A stretch of 64,000 nucleotides of DNA from Argopecten irradians (lineage: Eukaryota > Mollusca > Bivalvia > Pectinida > Pectinidae), in the NCBI RefSeq assembly GCF_041381155.1, contig NC_091134.1, positions 43,049,338 through 43,113,337 of the forward strand, written 5' to 3'. The notes below the pieces were generated by a model that ran no database searches, was not told where the DNA came from, and was given only the letters and a program-made list of their open reading frames with translations. A program made the position numbers and the translations under genes. This document shows positions 1 through 12,680 of this stretch, piece after piece (position 1 is the stretch's first letter; the number at the start of each line of letters is the position of its first letter).

Positions 1-803
1 TTTTGACTTTTTTTAAAACTGCTGAAGCAATTTCAATGAAATTTTGCTCAAACCTTCTAAGGCATAAGGCAAATCAAAATTGTTAATTATATGGTCCCCG
101 TCCACCCCAGGCGGCTGTGGGAGAGGTCAAAAGGGGTAAAATTGACTAAAATTTCCAAATTCTTCTTCTCCACTCACAGATGTTAGAAAGGTATTAAAGT
201 CCTCTACAAATGTTGTCAGAATCATCAGTATGAGATGGCCATTGAATCCTATTAACAAATTGTCAATGACTGACCCCCAGGGGCCTTAGGGGCGGGGTCA
301 AATAGGCGAAAAATTCAAATATCTTTTTCTGAAATTCTGGAAATGGTAGAATCAAATACTGTTTATAGATGGAAAGGTCTTAAGGGTTTTATAAAAAAAA
401 AGTGAATTATATGGGTCTCACGTTTCCACCTGAGGAGGGGGTCAAGTTTACTTTAGTTTATATAGTGAAAACACATTTATAAAATTTATTTTGCTCAATC
501 TTCATAGAATATGAGTCAAATTTGGTTAGAATTATTAGCCTGAGATATAGCATTTTAACATCCATATCGGTCCTCGCTGACCCCCTGGGGGACCAGAGGG
601 GCGGGACCAAACAGGGTGAAAATGACTAAAATTTCAAAAAATCTTCTGAGTTTACAGGTTTGATGGAAGCAAATATTCTTCATAGATTCAAAAAGTAAAA
701 TTTATAAAATCACTGACCGACTTCAAGGGCTTTGTCTTTGTTTCATTCTACATTTTGTATATTCGAACTCAGGTGATCGTTAAGACCCATGGGCCTCTTG
801 GTA
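1..803 (-). repeat. Right end of a dispersed nonautonomous element (ACAAGAGGCCC family)
   Basis: Read on the minus strand, the segment begins near 801 with ACCAAGAGGCCCATGGG followed by a CTTAACGATCACCTG stretch. This is the same start as the element at 27282 and close to those at 28907 and 40863. Inside are diverged copies of a G/C-rich phrase (CTGACCCCCAGGGG and relatives near 110, 270, 580) separated by AT-rich spacers, the internal pattern seen in the other family members. The element continues past the left window edge. No protein coding is seen. Confidence 0.6.
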
Positions 804-3800
804 TTTCAAACACTGACATTATTAGCTTATAGTCTTCCATTTCAATTTGAATTTTTCTCATCCTCATCAACAGACGTTTTTTCCCCTTTGTTAATTTCAT
901 TTCAAAAACATTTATTTACAGATGGTCTGTAAGAAACAATACAATAACAGACACGTCTATGTAAAGTCTTTCCATCTGTGGGTCGAGTATTAATGCTTTC
1001 TTGATATTTTTTTCATTTTGCCTTGATCTATTGCATGCAGTTCCTAATTACTCAAAGGCCCACTACCTTTCCAAATGGCTTTTAATTTTAGAATGAGAAT
1101 GTAAAACGAGATTGAAAGTTTTGCAAAAGTTATTAACTTACTTTTAATGCTACACTTATCATCACCTTCTAAACATTTTGATTAAATTAAATACAATGTT
1201 AATGAAACAGCGAAATGACTCTCCACTGTTATCATATATTACGCAGGAAAACTTGCATTTGTTTGGTGTTGAAACCTCATTTTAGGCCATCGATAGATAT
1301 TTTCTAATGTTATCAAACCTTTTTGTTTTGGTACGGAAAGTTAGTTGGCCTTTAACTAAATATCATCATACACCATCGTGTTTTCAAATATTGGTTCCTT
1401 ATATAAGACAAATAACATAACTTTCTTTGCTCCCAATAACTCTTCAAACGCAACATTTTATCCTTTTTATTTTGCTGGGAATTCATGCTTGATCTCCTTA
1501 TTTTTTGCCTAACTTCTGTCAACCTGCCATAAATATTATTGTCCTGCATTTGTCGCACCCCTGAGAATAAGGGGACACTATCCTTACATACCCTGCATTC
1601 ACTGTTATTTCGTCGGAAACATTTGATTGAAGACGACCATCCACCCGCCGTTTGCTTCAAGTAGTTGTAGATTATACAGATGTAGACAGTACATATAAAA
1701 CGCACACCCCATACTGAATTTTGTTCTATTTGATTTGGATATCACCTTTTGGACAAATCCGTCTGCCAATTTATTTTCCCATTTAGTTATCTGCACAATT
1801 TTACATCATAGAATAACTGATGCTTTATGGTTCACTTGACCATAAATGAAATTGAAAATAAATCATATAAGCTTTTTATGTTATTTTTTTTTAAATATTG
1901 AGAAGGCATATGCTAAGGAATATATTTTTATTATTCACAGAAAAGAATAAAGAGCATTTTTGTTGCAAAATTTTGCATTTCTAATATCCCATAAGTTTAA
2001 TTAAAACGTCTGAAAAATATATCGTCTGTTGGAAGATGGACTTTTTTTAAATATCAACTATCTAAATTTATTGCGAAAATCATGTCCAATTACTGATGGA
2101 GCACAAAAGAAACATAGTGATATAAGGACAAACATTACTGAGGGCATTTGATAACGTCTGGGGTGTTAAGATTGAGATAAGATGGCCTCTCTGTAACCAT
2201 GACGACAGAGGGGTTTTGTAAAATAATGTACTCTACATTTGGAAAGCCTCATTTGATTACGACTGTTGATCAAATGTGTCTTAATTCTTTTAACAAGATT
2301 CCATCAACTGATGTCTTTCATACACCAATCCGAAGACACATACCAAGCCTGCATAGTTCAGAACATTAGATGAAGAGAAAATGTTAGAAAGATGTTTTGA
2401 TACCGGATATGGTGTCCCGCTAAAAGTTATGCACGTAAGATACTATGTCTTCTTTATTCCCTAATTGGTAAACCATGTTCTAACGTGAAAATGATTTCAT
2501 TTTAAGTGATTCATAACACATTGAAAACGCCAAAAATGACATCAGATATGGCTTTCACTAAATGTTCAATCAAGATTAGAACTTGATAATGCAGTAAACA
2601 GAAAACAGAACAGCAGAGATAAAACAATGTGTGAATATTTTCGAGGTATTTTATTCTTCCGGATTAAAATTTAAACCTAGTTTGTTTTTCTTGCACTCTT
2701 GTTAATTTAAATGTTTAAAAACAATCTTTCAAGTTGCTAATGAGATACAATGATCCGATTACATCGAAGTATGTTTACGATACCTACATGTACTTTACTT
2801 ATAGATAGGATGGTTTGGTTGGCTTAACTCCCTTTTTACAGCTGAAGAAGGTTAACAATGAACGACACCTTCACTGCATGTCCAAAAAGGCGACTATAAA
2901 TAAGGGATCTTTAGTATTCTCCCTAAAACTGACTTTCGTCTTCCTAACGTCTCCGTTGTGCCATTACCGGGTGCTCTTGTTCCGTGTCTCTATCAGTAGG
3001 TTTAGATAGCACTATACAAAAGACAAGAGTTCCACTGTAACAAAGAGTCACAACACAAACATATTGCATTCTCCCAAAACACACACGAAAGTCACACTCG
3101 CAACATATATTAATCAGCCAATAAACCAAGGTATGTCAGAGACAGAGCCTAGAGTCTATAGGCTCATCTAAAAGCCAACAGTGACTCGCGAGACAGTGTC
3201 ACATATATAATAGTAGAAGTGATTTTGATGCTGATTTTGAATTTTAAAAAAAATGATTAGACTCAAAATTTAGTCGCCTATTATAATTCAATGCAATGGG
3301 AGAACTACCAGTGCAGTTCCCTTTAGCCGAATAAACCAAACTTCGTGCACTTACCGAAAGTATTTGTTCGGGATTGCATTAAAATGAAATTTCTAGCCCA
3401 AAACTAAAATATTATATCAGGTAATGAGAAGCATAATATTAGTAGTTATAATTTAAACATTGTTTTCTTCTTCACTCTCCGTATCAAAAGACTCCGTCAA
3501 TCCATGCAGTACATAGGATAAACACAGAGTCGACATTCACGTTTAAATGTGAAATAGAAAAGGTAGACCTACATAACAGTTTACAAACACTGACACATAT
3601 ATCGGCCAATGGTGTATGGTGCCTAGAAAAACGAGAAAAAACCCCTCCAAATCTACAATTGTCGTTGGATCATCAAACAGACTCGACTTCCATGTGGCAA
3701 AGCACTCTGATGTACCTGGTCATAGTTGGAGCGATTGTGAACAAGATAACAATCTGATACATATTGAACGGGAAAAACGTAACTCGATGAAAAAAATAAT

Positions 3801-5680
3801 AAATTACCAATTTGCAGACCAGCTATCCTCACATATAGTGCGACGACTGGTTGGCTAATTACTAGTATAAACTAACTGGTTAGGATGTGCTCCACAATAG
3901 ATTTAATTTTCCAATCTCTTAAAACACACAGGCTGTCGCAATATGCAACACATTTACTGCATACAGAAAGACCGCCCGTTAATGGCATCAGCTGACACCA
4001 ATTACTGTAATTCCTGATTTTTATCATTACATTGCCATTCTTTGGAACTGGAATTATGTTAGCATTTCGACGTTACAGATCAACAACCCCAGTTTTCTAG
4101 TTTCACCAGCCCTAATGATTTTTTTAAGGTTTTTTTCAGAATTTAATCGCATACAAACTGAGTTTTTCATACTTTGCAGGTTAATTATACTGATCAGTTT
4201 GCGGCCAACTTTGTATCTAGATTGTTTGACCTTCGTCGTCTGCAAAGGAGAAGAAGGATAGTGCAATGATCACTGTGGTAGGTATGTAGAGGGTTACGCA
4301 TTTCCAATGGAAGTAGCATTTAATTTTATTTCGTTTTATTGTAGATACTGTACAACATAATGGACAAAAAACAACGAAGTTGAAGACAACCGGTTGTTGT
4401 GGCGTTTATCCTTTACGGATATATCATATTCTTGGTGTCTTGAAAAGGGAAACATTTTCACGCTGTTGAAATTGTCCTCTTCTCACTAACCATGGATATC
4501 AAAATGCAATAAATTTTTCAAAAATAGGTACATTTGTAGGTAAAAGATTTTGATTTATTTCAATCTTGCTATAAACAAGTATTTCAATCCCATAACGTAA
4601 CTAAAATGCTTATGATCAGCGTACACTTTGATTTTGTTGTGTGTATCTCCATAGCATTGAAGTTAAAGTTCTAATATAGAAACAAATGTTAATGTTATCA
4701 AATGAGAATGTAAATGAATTTTACTTCACATTTAAAAAAATTGTTTAGCTTGTGTGTATACTAGAAGTTAAAAAAATGAAAATTCCCGTTTAACCACAAA
4801 AGCACACAACTATACGACATTTATTCTATTGTCAACTATAGTGTGCCCTGACTCCAATTTCCAATAATCTATATTAAAAATACTTTAGATCCTTATGCGA
4901 ATAGATAATGTTCAGACAATAAATAGAACTTGTGTCTACTGCGTCATAATTTTTCTTCTTTATTTAGAAACCAAGGTCTGAATGCGCATGTCGATTTTTA
5001 TGACGTAGATAGTTAATCCCCAATAATCTGTTGTACTGCAGACATGCTTTGTTTGATAACATTTATTGACATTTTGTTTGCTAGTCTGGATTACTAACCC
5101 AATGGTCACTACCAAATGGTCATGAATCGGAGAGATAAAATATTAATGTTTTGTCAGCTTTTTAGATACTGTAAAGAACACAGTAACATGAGTAAACATT
5201 ATACTATAATGTTATTACAAGACTCAACAGACAAGTCTAATGAGGTTTTTTACTTACAGTACCTAACAGTGTATGTTTATAAATTGAAAGTACTTCCTAT
5301 GATTGAACAAGATACTTTATTTTCCACTCGACTCAGGTGTAGATCCTTTGTAACAGTTAAATTGCGAATATCCATATGTTTTTACGATATCACGTCTAAG
5401 AATCTTCTTTACTATTTTCATTTAGTAGTTGATCTCTAATTCAATTGCAATGGTTTTTGTACATACATGTTAGTTTCCTTTATTGCACGCATATTTATAC
5501 TTGACGCTCATAACTGTACTACATGTGAACTTATACCATCATACAATATTGCATTGGGATCATTTTACACTTCACATCGTTTCCACGATTGTTCATCTTG
5601 CTATATCACGTCTTTGAGTAAACGACCATGCAGATTCAGAAATGTAATTTTTATCGAGATAAAGGATAAACAAATATTTT
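804..5680. other. AT-rich intergenic DNA, no gene seen
   Basis: Only short open frames of about 60 to 117 codons occur on either strand. None has splice-flanked exons, recognisable motifs or coding-like composition. No tRNA, rRNA or structured repeat was recognised. It may hold distal regulatory sequence of the gene that starts near 5.86 kb. Confidence 0.5.
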
Positions 5681-5683
5681 AAT

Positions 5684-5837
5684 CACGTGAGTAGTTGATC
5701 ACGTGTTATGTCAAGGAAATGTAATCCACGCGCTCTTTCCATTCCTGGTTAAACGCGCAATTGTTTTATCTGCACGTGATGTACGAAGACTGGTGGGCAG
5801 AAAATGAGGAGTGGCTTATCATTGGACCAATAAAAAG
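5684..5837 (+). promoter_or_regulatory. Putative promoter with three CACGTG E-boxes
   Basis: Perfect palindromic CACGTG E-boxes lie at 5684-5689, 5700-5705 and 5773-5778. They are followed by CCAAT at 5827-5831 and a TATA-like AATAAAAAG around 5829-5837. About 30 bases downstream begins a segment ending in a splice donor at 5922. CACGTG sites are bound by bHLH and bHLH-Zip factors such as USF, MITF/TFE and Myc/Max. Assignment to the downstream secreted-peptide gene is inferred from position and orientation. Confidence 0.4.
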
Positions 5838-5861
5838 AGGCTTACAAACCTTGTCAGCAGC

Positions 5862-5921
5862 CTGTCAACAACGAAGAACAGACGACTCCGTGCGGACAGT
5901 GACGGAACTCTTGAATCACAG
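5862..5921 (+). other. Putative noncoding first exon of the cysteine-rich peptide gene
   Basis: The segment ends TTGAATCACAG followed by a GTAGAT donor at 5922, and starts about 30 bp below a TATA-like element. The next good acceptor on this strand that precedes an ATG is TTTTCAG at 12516-12522, immediately before the signal-peptide exon. The start is only estimated. Joining the two needs a 6.6-kb intron, plausible here but unproven. Confidence 0.35.
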
Positions 5922-7083
5922 GTAGATACATTTCTTTTTTGATAATGTCGTTAATTTATCTAATGCAGATCTCTTTTTTATCTTTTTTACATGTGCTTGA
6001 AGATCTTCTTGTGAATCATGGGTGCTTTGAACAAAAAATATATATGTTTTGGTAATAGAATTGTGAAAATATAACTAAATCAAATGATTAATACTAACAC
6101 AATTGGTTTTATTCATTAGAGTAATGGTAATCCATGAAGACAATAACGTTGTAGAATTGGTATAAACTTCAATGTGTATGATATTTTTTTATGTTCTGTA
6201 TACCATAGTGATATAAATGTACATTTTTCTTACTATGATACTTTTAAATTTGAAACTTAGGGAACAATGTTTAAAATGATAATCTTGCTGCTCTGCTCTA
6301 TTTAGTATGTTTATGTCTCAGGGATGAACAGAGACAATTGATACACGATGAATGTTTAAGGTGTTTCATATATATAGAATTTTACATTGGTGTTTGCTTT
6401 TGGAATCTTGAGAAAAAATAGCTTGCAAAGAGCTCGGAAGCATGGATTATGTAACATTCAAATACTAAAGTTACAAAAACCACGTGTCGGTCCATTCGTA
6501 CTGTGCATTTATGTATACAACTCTACATACGTATACAAGATCAACCACCTTCGTTTCTTCTTTTTTCTCTCTTTTGCTTCAAACATAACAATATAAATGT
6601 AGTAATTTGACCAGAGAGCATGTCAACAAATTCTCAAAAAACTTTCATTTTATTCAGCATGATTTATGGCGAAGTTAGCAAGGGTTTTAGTAAGTAATGT
6701 ATGTAAATATGTAAAACTGAAGTTTCCCTATATTTTATCTTAACACATTTTGTCTAAATGGGTTGGTTCAACATTTCTCCTCTTATCTTCCTCGTTTTTT
6801 GTGTGGAAAATTGCTTCATTGCACTATGTATGTGCCTCCTTGAAGGTGCTCATTGTATGGCAATGTCAAATTTTGTGAAGGAAAGATGAATATTTTATTG
6901 CTTGTTATACATTTTTACATTGCTTATATACACACTTTTGAGAACTTCTATCCACAAACGACGATTTTTAGAGTTCAAGGTATTGGAAATAAGCGCAAGG
7001 AGTTGATATTGCGATTGTCCACTGCAATTTTTTTAACCTGCGAAATAAACACGTATAACAGTAAGTTTCATGTATATGACAAA

Positions 7084-7175
7084 GACAGAACTAATTTATT
7101 TGATAATTGGGCTGGTTGGTGGGCTGTTAGACAGAACTAATTTATTTGATAATTGGGCTGGTTGGTGGGCTGGTT
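7084..7175. repeat. 46-bp direct tandem duplication
   Basis: GACAGAACTAATTTATTTGA begins at 7084 and recurs at 7130. The full 46-bp unit, ending in GCTGGTTGGTGGGCTG, is present twice nearly without change, which implies a recent slippage or duplication. It abuts the hairpin at 7178. Confidence 0.85.
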
Positions 7176-7177
7176 GG

Positions 7178-7237
7178 GATGTGTCTTCATTTAACAATGA
7201 ACATTCTAAAGGGTTCATTGTTAATTGAAGACACATC
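7178..7237. repeat. Near-perfect inverted repeat, 25-bp arms, 10-nt loop
   Basis: The left arm, 7178-7202, begins GATGTGTCTTCA. It pairs with the right arm, 7213-7237, with a single mismatch in 25 positions, around the loop ATTCTAAAGG. The predicted RNA hairpin is 60 nt in either direction. It could be a small palindromic transposon remnant or a pre-miRNA-like hairpin. The near-perfect pairing is more typical of the former or of an endo-siRNA source. Confidence 0.7.
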
Positions 7238-10200
7238 AAAATGACCTTTCATTAATGTTCCCTTTTGGTTGCCCAAAGACATCACAGTCTTTGCTTCACA
7301 TCTAAAGATGAAAAACAGAAATAGAAGACTACATAATACAACAGATGGTAACTTAAAATGCGAAATAAAATGTCTGCATTTAAAATTATTATCGTTTAAT
7401 AAAAGAAAAATAATGCAATAATATACAATGTTTCCATTGCTTATCGACATCATGCCTGCATGTAAAAGAAGTATAAATATTTTACCCACGTTTGTTTTGA
7501 CATGAATGCTGTGATACTTAGTAAATTCCGTAGTGCATGGACCAAATCCACGGTCGCTTGTTCTGGGAAAGCCTCGCGTGTTGGTGTTCTGAAGTCATTA
7601 TGAAAAGCTGTGTAGAATCAATTACGGTTAGTTTACAATATAGATCCGCTATAAGACACTCGTTAGTGATGTGTTCAGATTTTATTGACCAATAAATGTA
7701 CTTAGAATTGCCTGGAGTGCCTTGGATCATTACCAAAGGTAGGCACCAAATAAAAGCAGTCTTAAACATATTCTATTAGATATACATATGTAATCGTCAA
7801 ATGTGTACCCTTGAACGTATAAAGAATGTATTAAATAATGGATAGTTTGCTTCTTGTGTCGAGGTTTTGATTTCGTCAACCCATTCCGTAACACTTTAAA
7901 CACTACCACCGCGTCGTAAGGCATGCAACTGTTGCATAGTTTGGTTAAAGTTTTAAGAACTGATATTTTGTGTTTGGACAATTACTAAATGTATGATAAC
8001 GGCATTTGCTACATTAGTAACCAGTAGTATAACGTGTACGCTGTCAATGAGGAAAAGCAAATTCCACCTAATATCCCCCGCCACACACTGACATTACGGA
8101 AGCAAAACTGTCCATTATTGGAAGATCCGTCTACCGAAGCATCAGGGTTTCCAACGTGTTTCTAAAACATGTGAGTAAAGAACACCGGAAACATTATCAC
8201 AGTATGACAACAGCATGGTGCCACTCATAAACACGGTCCAGGGATTAAGGGAAAATGGGGAATGATACAACATTGGATATTGTCATTACTGCTCCCAGTA
8301 TCGAGAACGCATTATATTCACAGCAGTGGTCAATAATGGTGTCACTTAGAAATACGTCACAGTGGTAAGTGAGGCGACAAACGGAGATGTTCAAAACACA
8401 CACTTCACCGCGACAAATACAGAAGACGTAAACATGCAGAACTTGAGATAACTTATTCGGAATCAAAATACGTATAGTGTAATAGAGTTATGTAAAAATC
8501 GTATTTTAAAGCTTTCTCTTCATGTCGTCATCGCGACATTTTCTACGCGATAGAGCGGCAGCACAACGTCAAGGAATGACATTTTGATATCGCGTGGTCG
8601 TTTTTTGTGACATGTTACTCGCATAGGACGGTGCGCGAGATGACCACTAACGGACATTATATACTATATAATCTACAGAATGAGTTTGTGCCTATCATCC
8701 ACGTACTTATCATTTAAGCTAGTATGTCTGACTATCTACGTTTGTGGCATCATTTATCTAATTTGTGAGAATACGAAGTATTCAGTAACTTTTGACGGAA
8801 ACTAAAGACGCGATATAAATACCAGTACATGCTTATATACGCGATAAAAAAAGAAAATATAAAGATATCACCATCTTAAACACCACATCTTTAGCAGATT
8901 GTATTGATTCCATGCAGACACCATGTTCGAAACTATCTGATTAAGTGACCTTGACATTAATTTACGTTTATTTTACAATAACTCCTTTATATAGAGTGAA
9001 TCGGAGTTGGGATAGGACGTAAATTACTCGTGGTGAATTATTTACGAAACAAAACTGTGATAATAAATACACTCGCTCGCTAAAACCGCTTACTCTAACA
9101 TTACAGGATATAATTTGATGTGTTTCCTATGTTTAAAGTGCGGTGTTTGTACAGTCACCGTCCCTAAGGGATTGTTGATAGATGATACCCCCGACAAGGT
9201 GTGAATCCCCCACTATCTCTATAGTGTACTCAGAGATATCAATCAAATTCGTCACCCTGTGTGGTTACTCTATATAGTGAGATATGATTTCATACGGATG
9301 ATTTAGTAAAGGCGCTTTGTCATCCACGCCAATATCAGCAATTTTGTCACATTTTGTTAAATTATTTTTTTTGGAGATCCGACGCTTCTATAATGATAAA
9401 AATATCAAAATATACTAAACAGAAAGATATTTTTCACTCTGAAATTTTGTAAGTGTTTTCTAAACATCAATTTTGACCTTTTCGATTTACAAATAAAATG
9501 TGATACTTTGATTGATACGAATATCATCTGAACGAATTGTAAGCGAAGTGCAATGGCCGGTGTCGTATTTTCCCCTTTGTACGATGGATTCCTGGTGTCC
9601 TAATTAGCGTTTATGAATTCTAGTTTCTCGCAATTAGCGTGTATGGATGTTAAAAAATTCTGAATCCAAATCTATATCCCACAGTTAATTAGAAGTCCGA
9701 AACATGTTAACTTCCTGGTACATCAAGACTTTAAAATGAATTACAGTGGTTCCATCATTTGTTTTAAATGTATCGAAAGTTAAAATTGATTTTTTTTTCA
9801 AACACGTCCTCTTCTACAACAGGAGTGACATTTTATTTCTAAAAGCGTTATTAAAATATAAATAGATTTTAAAACATTCCCACCGGTTCCAGATCAGTAT
9901 ATAGAATCCATCATTCCGCCCATGATATACATTAAATTCTGAAAGAAAATGCTGGAATGTATTTGCGTAAAATGAAATTTTTTAGATGAACAATTTTACA
10001 ATTTAATGTAAATTACATTTATATTCTCAATCAATCATGATAATGGAAGTAAATTAAGAGCAGATATACAAAGATAAAAAGGCTTTGCACTATTCAGCAC
10101 AATTCTTCCTTCCCACTTTTAGATTAAAAAAACGATTTTTATATTATGTTTCCTGCATTCTTCCTACTTAATCTAGCTATTGACTGCTGCCTAAATTACT

Positions 10201-12522
10201 TATTCCTAATAGAAATGGCTCTCAGTATTTTAATGACGATATAAATAACATTTCTTGTGTCCTGATGAATACCAGTTATACTTCATCGAGTGAGGTGGAA
10301 ACTTTGATAATGTTCACGACCATCACTACTAGTTCCGTCAAAGGTATTCTTTTATTGTATTGTACAGAGTTATTTGCCCTTGCGATTATTATGTCATATT
10401 TCTGACGTATAAATGTCACACCTGTTTTCACTGGAGTGAAGTATATCGCCTTTATGTTCACAGTAAAAACCTTATATTTCACTACGAAAAATGTAATAGA
10501 GCACAAGATTAGATGGTGATTCCAGAATTTGGAAATGTTCTAGATAGTGGCCATTTAATATAAATAGGTTTATCAAGTATGGTTTTTCATACCTTTCTAG
10601 CGTCTTCATTTGTAGAAGACAATAAAAAGCCAAAACGGTTTTAATTTTCTGAATTTGCTATCTGTGTCCAAGTTTTTCGATTATATACACATTGTCTATG
10701 TCATCAAGCTATTTACAATAGAACTTATTTTAGAAGTGTCTGATTCTATTATTCTACATTATCTAAAATCTGAATTTATTATCGTAAATACATGCGTAAA
10801 TATTGATAACTAGAAAATGGATATAAATAAATATGTATCAATTCAACAAAGGAAAGAAATCTATCCTTATTAATGTAAAATATCTAAGCTTCTCCGTCTT
10901 CTAATAATTCGCCAACTAGAACCGATTACATAAAATCGTGCCCGTTTAACATTATCCAAAGTATTCCTGTTTGTCGGTCGTAAACAGCTAATGTGTTTAG
11001 CTGCAACTCATTTCACCAGTTTCCATTTAACATGATTCCACTAACCCATATCGAAATTAGTGGTTTTTTGGGGTCATTCTCTAACATAAAGATGTCATTT
11101 ATTATAATGTCATTTAATAACAGAGATGATTAAGGATTGCTCTTTTGTTCCTCTTAATTATGATTTTTAAAAAATTTAATGAAGCTATAGAAAACTCGTA
11201 GCGGTTTCCGCATGTATGAAGTGTCAATTCCTTAAATGTCAGTGAACTGAGCAAGGTGGAAATAGGGCGGGGAGGAAAAGATACTATAATGAACCTTATG
11301 GCCTGTTATGTCTTAAAAATGCAATATTCTGAAATAATATACTATTTCTTTTATTAATCAACATACGTCAGTAAAAAAAATATTGTTCACTAAATACCAT
11401 GGATCCAGAGCCCTTATAAAATGGTGAGTTAGATGGTAACTTAACACAAAGTTCGCCTATCTTTGTACCCCAGAAATACAAAAGTATGCATATTACCTCG
11501 TGTATGTTGAAGTACATTCTTCTATTTTATAAATTACTGATTCAGTTTTAAGTTCATTTCCGTATGGTAGCTGTAAGGCCGAAATCCTTAATTTCCTGCT
11601 TAGTCTCTTCAAACGGACATTCATTTTCTTGTGCAGGAAGTAAGTTGTGGACACGAAGGACTCGGCGTCAATCGAAGATCTTATTATGAAAACTGCTTTC
11701 AAAGTGTCAGAGGGATAATGTGTTACCTATTCACGATAAACTAACGCTATTTGTGGCAGCATTGAAGGATTAAATATATGTTCTTGTGCATGTTCGTTAA
11801 TAGAGATAAATAAGACAACATCAATGGTTATAGTAGGGATATGTGTCTAGGTGATGTTCTGGGGTGTAGTGAATTGTACTGGATGAAAACCCAGGGCCTT
11901 CAGCGTGTGTCGGCTAAATCTTCATTAATAAAGTACAGTTATATAGATATAACAGTGATAGGTTTATAAAACCACTTTCGGTTGCGCACATTAAACAAAA
12001 AAATGACTTTAACAAAGGGTGGCAAATGTTGTAACAAAATTTCAAATAATTTTTGGACATGTTTTTATAGATCGGTGAGTGTTGCGGAATATCAAAATAG
12101 GCTTGAATAAGATGTTCAAGATAAATGAAATACTTTTTCCTGCTTAAATTGGAAAATAAAAAGGAAATTATAAGTTGACGGATTTTGCCCGAGATTGGCA
12201 ATGACTCCACTCTTGCAGGCAATCGATCATTCAAAAGCATTTTACAAATTAATTATATTTTCTTCTTGAATATAATAGCAACGTTTTACACTATGCATAT
12301 CAACAAATACTTTCGGTATATATTATATTTGGTCCGTTGGAACCTTCTGTATTCTATTCCGTATACACTATACTGTGTAAATCTTTGTAAATGTTTAATA
12401 TTTGTCTTTATATTTGAACACATTTGCTAATAATGTTAGGGATCTTAAAAGTTTCTATCGTGAAGGGCTATGAGAAAAATGAAAAGTAACAAAAGTAATA
12501 ATTTTTATCTTTAAATTTTCAG

Positions 12523-12680
12523 AAAACAATACAGAAAAGAATATGGGCGTGACGACGAATTTTCTTTTGTGCCTAATTAGTTTCTCACTGTATATATCCC
12601 TATCACATAGTCAGAGGTTCCCTTTCATTCGGTACCTTCGAACAGGAGGTGGCTTCCCTATAATGGAACCGATGGAGCCG
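12523..12680 (+). CDS. Exon: 5' UTR end, signal peptide and start of proregion
   Basis: The acceptor TTTTCAG ends at 12522 and the donor GTAAGT begins at 12681. Translation starts at ATG 12543, the first ATG of the exon, and gives a hydrophobic signal sequence ending near SHSQ. The exon ends in phase 0 after MEPMEP. Confidence 0.75.

Larger units (their letters stand above)
5922..12522 (+). other. Candidate large first intron, no gene seen
   Basis: This AT-rich stretch lies between the putative leader exon and the ATG-containing exon. It contains a 46-bp tandem duplication at 7084 and a 60-nt hairpin at 7178, listed separately. The open frames inside are short, lack splice-consistent partners and show no recognisable protein motifs. 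Confidence 0.4.

Noticed and set aside
1352..1796. Overlapping 117- and 63-codon minus-strand frames
   Set aside because: They have no conserved motifs, no splice support and an AT-driven composition; chance open frames.
3616..3858. 80-codon plus-strand frame beginning MVPRKTRKNPSK
   Set aside because: It resembles a short protein at first sight, but has no flanking splice sites, promoter or recognisable domain.
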